Position numbers and translations under genes: made by a program. A DNA stretch of 64,000 bases, from assembly GCF_900113605.1 (NCBI RefSeq), contig NZ_FOPY01000008.1, positions 62,001 to 126,000 on the forward strand, given 5' to 3'. Below the pieces are notes generated by a model. It searched no databases and was not told the origin of the DNA. It saw only the letters and a list, made by a program, of their open reading frames with translations. Shown here piece after piece: positions 17,430 to 25,606 of this stretch (position 1 is the first letter of the stretch; each line of letters begins with the position of its first letter). This DNA is from Modicisalibacter xianhensis. GTDB taxonomy: Bacteria > Pseudomonadota > Gammaproteobacteria > Pseudomonadales > Halomonadaceae.

Positions 17430-17448
17430 AAATGCCTTGAAGGCATTT
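17430..17448. promoter_or_regulatory. 19-bp palindrome upstream of Gln/Asn-rich protein gene
   Basis: A perfect inverted repeat with a one-base centre, AAATGCCTT-G-AAGGCATTT, lies 28 bp before the ATG at 17476 and just before its strong SD. It sits at the end of a 190-bp AT-rich stretch (17243-17430) that is otherwise empty and likely holds the promoter. It could be an operator for a dimeric regulator or an RNA hairpin. Confidence 0.55.
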
Positions 17449-17475
17449 GCTGGATACGCTGATCAAGGAGGAAAC

Positions 17476-18090
17476 ATGTTCAAGCGCCTACTCATCACAG
17501 CAGCCATTTCATCCGTTTTCGCGACGGGAGCCGCAACTGCCCAGCAATGGGATGAAGGGCAAAACTATAATCAGTATCGCCAAGGTAACGGCCAGCCATC
17601 CTACAACCAAGGCTGGGATAGCCAGAACTATGGCAATCAAGGCCAAGGCAATCAGAACTGGGGCCAAGGCAATCAAGGCGGCAATCAGGGCTGGAGCCAA
17701 GGCAATCCCAATTGGAGCCAGAACAACCAGGGCAATCAAGGTAACCAGCGCTGGAATCAGGGAAATAACCAGGGCGGCCAGATGGGGGGCCAGGGTACCC
17801 AGATCACTAGCCCTGACCAGTTGATGCAATACATCTATGTCCGTGGCTACATGGAAGGTAAAGAAGAAGGCATCCAGCAAGGGCTGATCCGCGGCTATCA
17901 GCAAGGCTATATTCAGGGGCTTCAGCAGGCCGCCCAGCAGAGCCGGCAAGGCGATGGCAATTTCCACAAGTATCGCCAGGGCAGCAACCAGCGCCAAGGT
18001 GGCCAGAGCGGCTCGGGGATGCAGGATCAAAGCGGTTCCGCGTCGGGCTCATCTTCGCAGCCAGGCTCAAACTCCGAGGAAAGCCAATAA
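17476..18090 (+). CDS. Secreted Gln/Asn/Gly-rich low-complexity protein
   Basis: 204 aa. Signal peptide (residues 1-21, ending GAATA), then about 90 residues of degenerate tandem repeats built from GNQ, QGNQNW and GWSQGN-type units. A non-repeat segment follows (about 115-155: SPDQLMQYIYVRGYMEGKEE, then QGYIQGLQQAAQQ), then a serine/glutamine-rich tail. A strong SD, AAGGAGG, is present. The composition resembles prion-like or amyloid/biofilm-matrix proteins; no catalytic motif. The conserved-looking middle segment suggests a real domain. Own terminator downstream at 18124. Confidence 0.8.
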   Translation: MFKRLLITAAISSVFATGAATAQQWDEGQNYNQYRQGNGQPSYNQGWDSQNYGNQGQGNQNWGQGNQGGNQGWSQGNPNWSQNNQGNQGNQRWNQGNNQGGQMGGQGTQITSPDQLMQYIYVRGYMEGKEEGIQQGLIRGYQQGYIQGLQQAAQQSRQGDGNFHKYRQGSNQRQGGQSGSGMQDQSGSASGSSSQPGSNSEESQ

Positions 18091-18123
18091 CACAATGGCT
18101 ACCTGCTTTTCTGGAAGTGTACG

Positions 18124-18152
18124 AAAAGGTGCGGCGTGACCGCACCTTTTTT
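18124..18152 (+). terminator. Rho-independent terminator
   Basis: 11-bp stem AAAAGGTGCGG / CCGCACCTTTT with loop CGTGA, followed by further Ts. It lies 34 bp after the stop of the Gln/Asn-rich gene. Confidence 0.9.
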
Positions 18153-18200
18153 CATGGCTGGGCTGGCAACAATATGACTGATGCAGTGAGCCATTGTAGA

Positions 18201-18234
18201 AAACAAAAAGAAAGGCCAGCAGAGCCGGCCTTTC
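18201..18234 (-). terminator. Rho-independent terminator of the DUF3618 operon
   Basis: On the minus strand, GAAAGGCC ... GGCCTTTC forms the stem, immediately followed by TTTTTGTTTTC. It lies 43 bp after the stop of the DUF3618 gene at 18277. Confidence 0.85.
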
Positions 18235-18276
18235 CTGTGTTCCTTCCACCTAGATCTTCAGATCAAAAGTACGAGC

Positions 18277-19296
18277 TTAGCCGCCCCGTGTCGGCGAATG
18301 GTCGCTGCCAGAGCTGCCAGAGTTAGCAGTGCCGGAATCGGACGAAGACGTGTCGCGTTCCGAGGCCTCACTACTGCGATCCGATGGTGAACCGGCCTTG
18401 GCCTGTTCCGCCTTCTCATGCACCTTATGCTGCGCCATGTCGGCCTGATGTCGACCTGCTTCAGCAGCCTTGTGCACGGCGCGGTCGCGATAGCGTCCTA
18501 TCCGCTCGTTTTCGACGCGAGTCGAAGGGAACATGCTACCCAAGGCTGCGCCAATCGCGACACCAATGGCGCCCGCTACGATAGGGTGCTCCTGAATGAA
18601 GTTCAGGGATTGTTCTCCGGCACCTTGAGCGCGGTAACCGGCATTACGCATGGCGGCCTGTGAACTGCCACGGGCATGCGAGGCGCGTTCGCGAAACGTA
18701 CTACTCATATGCTGTGCTCTCCCTTTCACATTCTCGGTCATATGTCGTGCTTTCTCCTTGCCGACATTCCAGCGTCCCTTTTGCTCCGCCTGGGGAGGGT
18801 CCTCGCCCACGGGCGGCGTGGCCGACGAATAAGTGGCCGATGCCCCCACCGACGCAGGATCCTTGCCGGTCGATGTCGTGCCGGCGCCTGTCGTTTCCGG
18901 TCCGGTGGCACTGGCCCCGACACTGCGACGCGGTGGTTCCATCGGCTCGGCGGGTAGTGTCGATGGCTGGGCCACGGGCAGGGGGGCGTCGGCCTGCGGT
19001 ACGGGCAAATTGGTATGCTCCGCCTTGCGTTTGGCACTGTATTGGGACACGGCCAACCATCCCAGGCCAATGCCGGTGAGCATGACAGGCAGGGGATTAC
19101 GCTTTACTGTCTGCCCGACGCGGCTCACCACGTCGTTGGCCCCGCCTTGACGAACGTAATCGAAGGCAGAATCCACCCAGTGCTGAGGGGACAGCCGGGC
19201 TTCCAGTTCATGCAGGGTGTCATCGAGACGCGCCCGGGTTTCGTAGATGTCGTTCTCGATCTCTTCAGGGCTGCGACGTGCGTTGTGCTCGCTCAT
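18277..19296 (-). CDS. DUF3618-domain membrane protein
   Basis: 339 aa. The DUF3618 domain opens the protein (RRSPEEIENDIYETRARLDD, then TLHELEARLSP). A hydrophobic helix is at about 72-85 (PVMLTGIGLGWLAV) and a second, glycine-rich one near 250-268 (IVAGAIGVAIGAALGSMF), with a low-complexity proline/threonine linker and a charged C-terminus (EKAEQAK region). Role unknown; this family regularly accompanies the two membrane proteins encoded upstream here. Start ATG overlaps the previous stop by one base (TAATG). Confidence 0.85.
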   Translation of the reverse strand: MSEHNARRSPEEIENDIYETRARLDDTLHELEARLSPQHWVDSAFDYVRQGGANDVVSRVGQTVKRNPLPVMLTGIGLGWLAVSQYSAKRKAEHTNLPVPQADAPLPVAQPSTLPAEPMEPPRRSVGASATGPETTGAGTTSTGKDPASVGASATYSSATPPVGEDPPQAEQKGRWNVGKEKARHMTENVKGRAQHMSSTFRERASHARGSSQAAMRNAGYRAQGAGEQSLNFIQEHPIVAGAIGVAIGAALGSMFPSTRVENERIGRYRDRAVHKAAEAGRHQADMAQHKVHEKAEQAKAGSPSDRSSEASERDTSSSDSGTANSGSSGSDHSPTRGG

Positions 19297-19730
19297 TACA
19301 CTTGCTCCTTGGCCCGGTGCTCATGCTGTCTGGCAAGCTCTCTATCGTTACGGAAGCTGGCCATAGTCCTGTTGGGCATCAGGTTCTGCGTTTTCAGCTT
19401 CTTGCGCCCGCTTTGCAGCATGATGAGCCCGATAATGACCACCACGCCACCCACGATCAGCGCAGAAAGCCAGGGGGTGGTTTGTGGCGGAAGGACGGTA
19501 TTCAAGCCGAAGACAGCAGCCGCGAGCAGGACCAGAAAACCGCTGAGCAGGATGGCACCGGCTGCCGCTATCGAGCCGACGCCACTGGCGGCTTGAGATC
19601 CTTTCTCGCCGATCTCTGCCTTGGCCAGTTCGATTTCCTTGCGGACGAGGGAAGTCACCTCCTGAGTCAGGCTCGACAGCAGTGACCCGATCGAGGTGGT
19701 TCCCGTTCTGCTTCTGTTTTCTTCGTCCAT
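19296..19730 (-). CDS. Holin-superfamily-III-like (phage_holin_3_6) membrane protein
   Basis: 144 aa: amphipathic N-terminus (IGSLLSSLTQEVTSLVRKEI, then ELAKAEIG), two hydrophobic hairpin helices (about 55-80 and 88-107), and a basic C-terminal tail. Despite the holin label, the neighbours are chromosomal envelope-type genes and not phage genes. Probably a membrane-organising or stress protein of unknown function. Translationally coupled to the DUF3618 gene. Confidence 0.8.
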   Translation of the reverse strand: MDEENRSRTGTTSIGSLLSSLTQEVTSLVRKEIELAKAEIGEKGSQAASGVGSIAAAGAILLSGFLVLLAAAVFGLNTVLPPQTTPWLSALIVGGVVVIIGLIMLQSGRKKLKTQNLMPNRTMASFRNDRELARQHEHRAKEQV

Positions 19731-19826
19731 GGTGGCAGTCTCCCTAATTGATGCAGTTAAAGGGCCTGAGCCGCGTCAGGTCAGGATAGGCGATTGCCTT
19801 GCGTTATCGTGGGGATAGCGCATCGG

Positions 19827-20360
19827 TCAATAGGGAGTCGTGTCGTAGCCACCGGGTTGCGACGTGGATTGTTGATAGCGCTGCTGTGTCTGACGTTCGT
19901 TGGAGCTACGCAGGAAACGCGCCAGCAGGAAACCGGCAGCGACCGCACCACCGAAATACAGAGCCGGTTGGCGACGGCTATAGTCCTGAGCCTGCTCGAT
20001 CAGTCCGCCCAAATCCTTTTCGCGCAGGCGCTGGGAAAGGTTGTCGGTGCAGCTTGCGACGTCATTGGCATAGCCCGAGAACAGGGGCTGCTCCTGGTCG
20101 TCAAACTCGTCTGCCATCTTGCGAAACGCGGAAGAAATCTTTTCCGCCTGATCAGCGGCCGCATCGCGTTGCTGGCTGAAAAGACCTTCAGCCTGCTGGC
20201 GTGCTGCGCCCTTGATCTCGTGTGCGGTTTCGCGTCCCCGCTGCTTGAGTTCATCCCGCTGCGAAGACTCACCTCCCGAGGCGGTTGGTCCACTGCCGCC
20301 ATCGGCACCATTGTCATAGGCAGGTAAGTTTGGGTTAACGCGCTTTTCCGGATCGACCAT
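19827..20360 (-). CDS. Membrane protein with coiled-coil region, stress-cluster type
   Basis: 177 aa. Hydrophilic coiled-coil region about 35-115 (RDELKQRGRETAHEIKGAAR, then DAAADQAEKISSAF), one C-terminal hydrophobic helix (ALYFGGAVAAGFLLARFL) and a Gln/Ser tail. Homologues are called nutrient-deprivation-induced proteins in some genomes, but the function is not established. GGAGGTG lies just before the ATG. First gene of a three-gene set with the holin-like and DUF3618 genes (96-bp gap to the next). Confidence 0.78.
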   Translation of the reverse strand: MVDPEKRVNPNLPAYDNGADGGSGPTASGGESSQRDELKQRGRETAHEIKGAARQQAEGLFSQQRDAAADQAEKISSAFRKMADEFDDQEQPLFSGYANDVASCTDNLSQRLREKDLGGLIEQAQDYSRRQPALYFGGAVAAGFLLARFLRSSNERQTQQRYQQSTSQPGGYDTTPY

Positions 20361-20614
20361 ATGACACCTCCATGTTTCGTGACGTTAAATAACGTTGCGG
20401 AATCGGCTTCCTGGTTGCCTTGCCAGAGCGAAATTTCGTCCGCTTCATTTCGAAAAATAGTTCCCGTAACAGTGCTGTCAATGTTCTTTTTTATCGCTGC
20501 GCAATGAGCCAAAGCAAACCCTATCTATAAGAATCAAGAGAAAAATGTCCTTGGTCAAATGCTCCGGCAAGCAACACGCAACGAACCGATGGAAGTAAGC
20601 GAACGATGCCTTGA

Positions 20615-20863
20615 TCAGGACACGATCCTGAGCACGTTGCGCCAACTGAAATGCTGGTCCTTCATCCTACTATCCTCGTTGAGCGGACGATGATCGAGCG
20701 GATCCGGTGCAACCTGATCGCCCTTGTAGTGGCCTTCGCTCACGACCTCGGTTATCTCCAGTACGATGACGCGGTGGCCGATCGCCGCCCCGACTTCGAC
20801 TCTCTGGCCTACCTGAAGGTCTCGGGCGTCGCCTAGCGGTGGTTTCCTTTCCTGGTACAACAT
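20615..20863 (-). CDS. Small conserved-looking hypothetical protein
   Basis: 82 aa, soluble. Contains a short beta-type stretch, LQVGQRVEVGAAIGHRVIVL, then ITEVVSEGHYKGD, suggestive of a small barrel such as an SH3/KOW-like fold. AAGGAGG lies nine bases upstream of the ATG, which is the main reason to accept it. Between 20361 and 20614 I see no further gene. Function unknown. Confidence 0.6.
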   Translation of the reverse strand: MLYQERKPPLGDARDLQVGQRVEVGAAIGHRVIVLEITEVVSEGHYKGDQVAPDPLDHRPLNEDSRMKDQHFSWRNVLRIVS

Positions 20864-21019
20864 GTTGGCTGCCTCCTTGCTGCCTTCTGGTTGCAGCGTA
20901 GGTCATCCATCGGCACGCTGGTAACGGCTTGTGCTCGAAATCACCTATCGGATGGCTATGCTGTTCAGGAGCAATTGTCGATAGCGGGTTCAAGGAAAAA
21001 AGCATCAAGGAGATAAGCA

Positions 21020-21526
21020 ATGGAATTGCTAGAAACGGTTACCCAATATCTCAATGACAATGAGTTGGTACTGGCCACTGCTGAATCGTGCACGGCTGGG
21101 CTCATTGTTTCCGAACTGGCCAGGGTGCCGGGAAGCGGCCAAACCATCGATTGCGGCTTGGCGGTCTACTCGCCCGAAGCGAAGAATCGCTATCTATCGG
21201 TCAGCTTCGACACCATCGAACGCTACGGTCTGACCAGCGAGGAGACCTCGCGGGCCATGGCACTGGGAGCCATCGACAACAACAATGCCGATGTTGCCAT
21301 CGCTAATACCGGCGTCGCCGGGCCAGGTGCGCCGGATGATATTCCCGTCGGTACGGTGTGTTTTGCCTGGGCCTTCAGGCATCAGGCACAGCTGTACGTC
21401 TATACCCGTACTCATCGCTTCTCCGGCGAGCGCAATGAGGTACGCCTCGCTGCGGCACATCATGCGCTGGAATTGGTACCGAAGCTGCACCGTGAAGTGC
21501 TGGAAGGCAAGGCACCACCGGTGTGA
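21020..21526 (+). CDS. pncC: CinA-type nicotinamide-nucleotide amidohydrolase (PncC domain)
   Basis: 168 aa, equal to the stand-alone CinA C-terminal domain, which deamidates NMN to nicotinate mononucleotide. Motifs: LATAESCTAGLIVSELARVP (about 18-37, catalytic serine region), CGLAVYSPEAKNRYL, and ANTGVAGPGAPDDIPVGTVC (about 94-113). AGGAG lies upstream of the ATG. It sits 48 bp before nadE in the same direction, so the pair likely runs NMN recycling into NAD. Confidence 0.85.
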   Translation: MELLETVTQYLNDNELVLATAESCTAGLIVSELARVPGSGQTIDCGLAVYSPEAKNRYLSVSFDTIERYGLTSEETSRAMALGAIDNNNADVAIANTGVAGPGAPDDIPVGTVCFAWAFRHQAQLYVYTRTHRFSGERNEVRLAAAHHALELVPKLHREVLEGKAPPV

Positions 21527-21574
21527 TCCCCAACGTTTGTCGAGACTTATTCAAACATGGAAGGAGAGATTGAG

Positions 21575-22411
21575 ATGGCAACGGAAGTCGATACCGAGCA
21601 GCAGGAAATCATCGAGGCGCTGGCCGTGCAGGCCGTTATCGACCCACAGCAGGAAATCGATCGGCGTGTCGGCTTTCTATGTGATCAGCTTATCGAAACC
21701 GGCCAGCACGCGCTGGTGCTCGGCATCAGCGGGGGAGTCGATTCCACGGTCGCCGGTCGCCTGTGCCAGTTGGCTGTCGAGAGGGCACGTGAGCGTGGTG
21801 TCGAGGCGCGTTTCTATGCCATGCGCTTGCCTTACGGTGAGCAGAAGGACGAAGACGAGGCACAGCAGGCGATACGTTTCATCGCACCCGATGAGGTTCT
21901 GGCCACCAACGTGAAGCCAGCCAGCGACAGCATGCTGGACTCCCTTGAGAAAGGTGGGCTCACCTTTGATAGTGACGGCCAACGCGACTTCGTGATGGGC
22001 AATGTCAAGGCGCGCCAGCGCATGATCGCCCAGTACGCCGTGGCGGGTGCTCAGGGTGGCTTGGTCGTGGGCACCGATCAGGCCGCCGAGGCGCTGATGG
22101 GATTCTTCACCAAGTATGGGGACGGTGCCTGCGACCTGGTGCCGTTGACCGGACTGACCAAGGGGCAGGTCCGGGAGCTTGGGCGAGAATTGGGCGCGCC
22201 TTCGCAACTGATCGAGAAAGTGCCGACCGCCGACCTGGAGTCGCTGCGTCCCCAACTGACGGATGAGGATGCGCTGGGCGTCACCTACGCACAGATCGAT
22301 CGCTTCCTGACGGGACAGGCCATTGATGACGAGGCCTACCGGATCATCGTCAGCACCTATCGCCGCACCGAGCACAAGCGCCAGTTGCCGAAGATGCCCC
22401 CCGTGGCTTGA
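21575..22411 (+). CDS. nadE: NH3-dependent NAD(+) synthetase
   Basis: 278 aa, adenylating amidase converting nicotinate adenine dinucleotide to NAD with ammonia and ATP. The PP-loop motif is GISGGVDS (S52 to S57), and later GTDQAAEALMGFFTKYGDG and LTGLTKGQVRELGRELGAP are family hallmarks. No glutaminase domain, so it is ammonia-dependent. ATG 21575 follows AAGGAGAG; a longer frame from 21557 lacks an SD. Downstream of the CinA-type deamidase. Confidence 0.95.
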   Translation: MATEVDTEQQEIIEALAVQAVIDPQQEIDRRVGFLCDQLIETGQHALVLGISGGVDSTVAGRLCQLAVERARERGVEARFYAMRLPYGEQKDEDEAQQAIRFIAPDEVLATNVKPASDSMLDSLEKGGLTFDSDGQRDFVMGNVKARQRMIAQYAVAGAQGGLVVGTDQAAEALMGFFTKYGDGACDLVPLTGLTKGQVRELGRELGAPSQLIEKVPTADLESLRPQLTDEDALGVTYAQIDRFLTGQAIDDEAYRIIVSTYRRTEHKRQLPKMPPVA

Positions 22412-22486
22412 TCTTCGCCTGTAGCCAGCCAGCCGGGGCAGGCCAAGGGGATTGATGATGAAACGTGCCAAGGAGGGCTGCGCTTC

Positions 22487-23725
22487 ATGCAAGAGATGAA
22501 TATCGTGCTGGCAGGGCTGGGCGGGCTGATCTTCGTGCTTAGCCTGTTGTCCAGCCCCGTCGACAGATCATGGCTTTCACCGCCGTTGCTGGCGTTCCTG
22601 TTCGGTGTCCTGCTGGGGCCCGAGGGGACTGGATTGCTTGCTCCGGCGACCTGGGGCAATCCTGAACATCTACTCGAAGTTATTGCCCGCCTGACGCTGG
22701 GCATCAGCCTGATGGGGATTGCTCTCCGGTTGCCACCCAGCTACCCCCTCGAGCAGTGGAAAGCGCTGGCTATCCTGCTGGGAATAGGCATGCCCGCCAT
22801 GTGGTTGATCAGCGGGTTGCTGAGCACCTGGCTGCTGTCCTTGCCGCTGATGGTGGCCTTGCTGATCGGTGCCTGTGTCTGCGCAACCGATCCGGTCATT
22901 GCCTCTTCGATCGTCACGGGCGGTGTCGCCAAGAAGAACTTGCCGGGAAACTTCCGCCATCTGCTTTCCGGCGAATCCGGGGCCAACGATGGGCTGGCCT
23001 ATCCGCTGGTCTTTCTGCCGATACTCCTGCTGTCAGCCAATACGCAAGGTGTTTGGACAGATTGGATTTTCCGGGTCTGGTTATGGGAAGTCGGGGGAAG
23101 CATTATCATTGGGGCGTTGCTTGGCTGGTTCAGTGGACGCGCGTTGCAGTGGGCCGAAGCCCGGCAATATATTGACCAGCCATCCTTTCTCACGGTGACG
23201 TTGGCCTTGACCCTGCTCGTGTTGGGCGTAGGCAAGTTGTTCGGGACCGACAGCATTCTGGCTGTCTTCGCTGCCGGGCTGTTCTTCGACCAGATCGTCG
23301 GTGGCAAGGAGCGTGCCGAGGAGAACAATATTCAGGAGGCCGTCAACATGTTCTTCACCATGCCGGTCTTCGTGCTGTTCGGGTTGATCGCTCCCTGGGC
23401 CGACTGGCTGGCGTTGGGCTGGCCGGGCGCCGTACTGGTGGCACTCATCCTGTTGTGGCGGCGCCTGCCGGTGATTCTCTTGCTCCGGCCATTTCTCGCG
23501 CCTGTCAGAGAGTGGCGTATCGCCCTGATGATGGGGTGGTTCGGCCCGATTGGTGTCTCGGCGTTGTTCTATGCGGCGCTTGCCGCCCGGCACACTGGCA
23601 ATCACGAAATCTGGGTCGTTTCGAGCCTCGTCGTGTGCAGTTCGATCGTGGTACACGGCATCACGGCTGCGCCTCTCGCCAAGGCATATGGGCGTGCCGA
23701 GGCAAGCCAGGCCAGGAATTCGTGA
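22487..23725 (+). CDS. CPA1-family cation:proton antiporter
   Basis: 412 aa with about 12 membrane helices. The ion-binding region shows ATDPVIASSIVTGG and SGESGANDGLAYPLVFLP (ND pair typical of CPA1/NhaP electroneutral exchangers). Predicted to exchange Na+ or K+ for protons at the inner membrane, apt for a halophile. AAGGAGG precedes the ATG. No cytoplasmic RCK domain, unlike the antiporter at 57377. Confidence 0.88.
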   Translation: MQEMNIVLAGLGGLIFVLSLLSSPVDRSWLSPPLLAFLFGVLLGPEGTGLLAPATWGNPEHLLEVIARLTLGISLMGIALRLPPSYPLEQWKALAILLGIGMPAMWLISGLLSTWLLSLPLMVALLIGACVCATDPVIASSIVTGGVAKKNLPGNFRHLLSGESGANDGLAYPLVFLPILLLSANTQGVWTDWIFRVWLWEVGGSIIIGALLGWFSGRALQWAEARQYIDQPSFLTVTLALTLLVLGVGKLFGTDSILAVFAAGLFFDQIVGGKERAEENNIQEAVNMFFTMPVFVLFGLIAPWADWLALGWPGAVLVALILLWRRLPVILLLRPFLAPVREWRIALMMGWFGPIGVSALFYAALAARHTGNHEIWVVSSLVVCSSIVVHGITAAPLAKAYGRAEASQARNS

Positions 23726-23762
23726 TGCTGTCCATCATGTCGTCCCTTTGTCTCGCCAAGGA

Positions 23763-23785
23763 GGGCCTGGCATTTTGCCGGGTCC
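23763..23785 (+). terminator. Probable terminator of the antiporter gene
   Basis: GGGCCTGGC - ATTTT - GCCGGGTCC can form a nine-pair stem (two G-U pairs) followed by TTCT. It lies 37 bp after the antiporter stop. Confidence 0.5.
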
Positions 23786-23929
23786 TTCTACGGCCTGGCC
23801 GGCATCCACCGGCGCATGGCCGTAAGCCCAGGCCGCTAGGCTAAAGGGGCGATTTCCTACATCTGTGCCAGTCAGGCTTCGCTAGAATGCTTGACCCTAC
23901 CCATCAACGTGCATTTTCAGGGAACGAAT

Positions 23930-24988
23930 ATGCTGTCCAATGCTGCCGTCCTCCCCTTGGAGTCGCAACCGCTACCCAACGACACGCTGAGTACTGAGGG
24001 CCTGCTGGGCGCTGACGTGAACGAGGCGTGGATAAAACTGCCGCTGCTTGGTCAATCAGCGCATCGTGCCTTGGATGAGGTGCGACTTGCCGAGGAGACG
24101 CAGCGGGCTAGCGAGGCCATGCTGACAACGCTGGACCTGATTGCCCCCCAGGCGCCGCACGACCGGGTGCGGCAGGTGCATAACATTGATCGATCCATGG
24201 AAACGGTTGCCATCAAGCTCAGGCAGTATGCGTTGGGGCAATCGCCTGCCGATAGCAGGTTCGGTCATGAAGGAAGAAAACGCAGTGAGGACGTAAAAGG
24301 GGGCATTCGCGACTTCATGCACTTCACGGCCATGGCGCAGACGGCCTGCCGGCTCCAGGGGCAGCCTTCCCTGGTATTGCTCCCGCACCTGGTGGGACTG
24401 GCGATGGTACGTCACAAGATTGAAGCGCTCTGGCAGGAAGAGGGCGACGTGAGCAGTGCCGACACGCAATACCTCACCCATGAAGAGATCGCTGCCGCCT
24501 GCGAACTCAAGCTGAGCAGCCTGCGCAATGCCGTGTCGAGAGGAGAGCTGCCGCAGTCCGATGGTACCTGCGTGCCGATCCGGCAGGCCCTGGACTGGAT
24601 GCTGGTACGTCAGCGTTTTCTTTTCCTGCGTCTGGCGCGCAGCCTGCCTTCGCAGCATATCAATGGAAAGATGGCCTCCTTATGGCTGGACCGTCAGCCG
24701 ACTGCCGAAGCTGTCAAGACAGTGTCGCGGCTTCGCCTGACGCTTTGGCGACTTGGCGAGCCGGGAATCCTGATCGCGGTCAATACCGGCGTCAGGCAAT
24801 GCATACTCACGCTGCCCTTCGCACCGCCGAGCCTGGAAAGCCATGAGATTTTCGTTACCGACCGCAGCCATGACAAGGCAGCGGACCTGTTGAGAAAAGG
24901 GTTGGGAGTCTCACCATCATCGCCAATCTGGCAGGTACGCACGAAGAGCAGAGAGGCCTTCGAAAAGCTCGTCGCTCACTGGCTGTAG
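23930..24988 (+). CDS. Unrecognised HTH-like protein, paralogue A
   Basis: 352 aa. No family I recognise. The middle holds a helix-turn-helix-like segment, LTHEEIAAACELKLSSLRNA, then VSRGEL, followed by VPIRQALDWM, like AlpA/excisionase-type DNA binders. The last third has INGKMASLWLDRQP and SRLRLTLWRLGEPG. The protein at 33846-34874 shares all these blocks in the same order. ATG 23930 with AGGGAA just upstream is preferred over the ATG at 23891. Probably a transcriptional regulator; inferred. Confidence 0.65.
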   Translation: MLSNAAVLPLESQPLPNDTLSTEGLLGADVNEAWIKLPLLGQSAHRALDEVRLAEETQRASEAMLTTLDLIAPQAPHDRVRQVHNIDRSMETVAIKLRQYALGQSPADSRFGHEGRKRSEDVKGGIRDFMHFTAMAQTACRLQGQPSLVLLPHLVGLAMVRHKIEALWQEEGDVSSADTQYLTHEEIAAACELKLSSLRNAVSRGELPQSDGTCVPIRQALDWMLVRQRFLFLRLARSLPSQHINGKMASLWLDRQPTAEAVKTVSRLRLTLWRLGEPGILIAVNTGVRQCILTLPFAPPSLESHEIFVTDRSHDKAADLLRKGLGVSPSSPIWQVRTKSREAFEKLVAHWL

Positions 24989-25189
24989 CCATGCACGGCA
25001 CAGCTACATAACGTAACCGGGGCGGAGTTGTTTTTCGGTCGTGGCGAACTTGGTGTCGCTACGGTAAACAGACGTTTCTGTACTGCATCTCACCTGATAA
25101 TTGCTCCCTTAAACGATGGTTGTTCGGCTGTTGAGGGGGCGACGCAGTAAGCCAGACTGGCCTTCTTAGAGCCGTCTGTCGGACCGATC

Positions 25190-25591
25190 ATGCTTGCCAA
25201 ACCTCCAGTGGTCTATTCACAGCGCTATTACGAGAGAACGCTGATTAGCGCCAATCGCTTTCTCGGCATGCCCAACCCGGTATGGAGCGGCATCGTCACG
25301 TTGGTACTGGGCATGACGGGCTGGGTAGCGAGTAGCCTCACGCTGGGCACATTCCTGGTTTGCTATGGCCTGTGGCTGGCAGGACTGGCCTGCCTGCTGT
25401 GGTTATTACTGAAATGTCTCACTCCAAGCCGCGCCAGGCTGCGCCGAATCGCTGTGCAGGAACATCGTACCGAGGTACTGCGTGTGGCCAAGGCCTATGG
25501 CATCGACCCTACCAGCATCCGCTTCGTCGACAGTGAAGAAGAATGCCGTGAGTTGGAGGTAGAGCCGGTGATGACGCGTCTGTCAGTCTGA
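25190..25591 (+). CDS. Hypothetical two-helix membrane protein
   Basis: 133 aa. Residues about 30-85 form two hydrophobic helices (WSGIVTLVLGMTGWVASSLT and FLVCYGLWLAGLACLLWLLL), followed by a cytoplasmic tail with a possible small domain (TEVLRVAKAYGIDPTSIRFV). The SD is weak. It ends just before the remnants of a histidine kinase gene. Function unknown. About 200 bp upstream (24989-25189) contain no gene. Confidence 0.6.
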   Translation: MLAKPPVVYSQRYYERTLISANRFLGMPNPVWSGIVTLVLGMTGWVASSLTLGTFLVCYGLWLAGLACLLWLLLKCLTPSRARLRRIAVQEHRTEVLRVAKAYGIDPTSIRFVDSEEECRELEVEPVMTRLSV

Positions 25592-25606
25592 ACACGCCCA
25601 ACGTAA

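Noticed and set aside
17560-17800. CRISPR-like or tandem DNA repeat
   Set aside because: The repeats are in-frame, degenerate and encode GNQ-type peptide units; there are no conserved direct repeats with unique spacers.
19296-19730. Prophage remnant suggested by the holin label
   Set aside because: No integrase, capsid, tail or lysis genes are nearby; the holin-like fold is shared by chromosomal envelope proteins.
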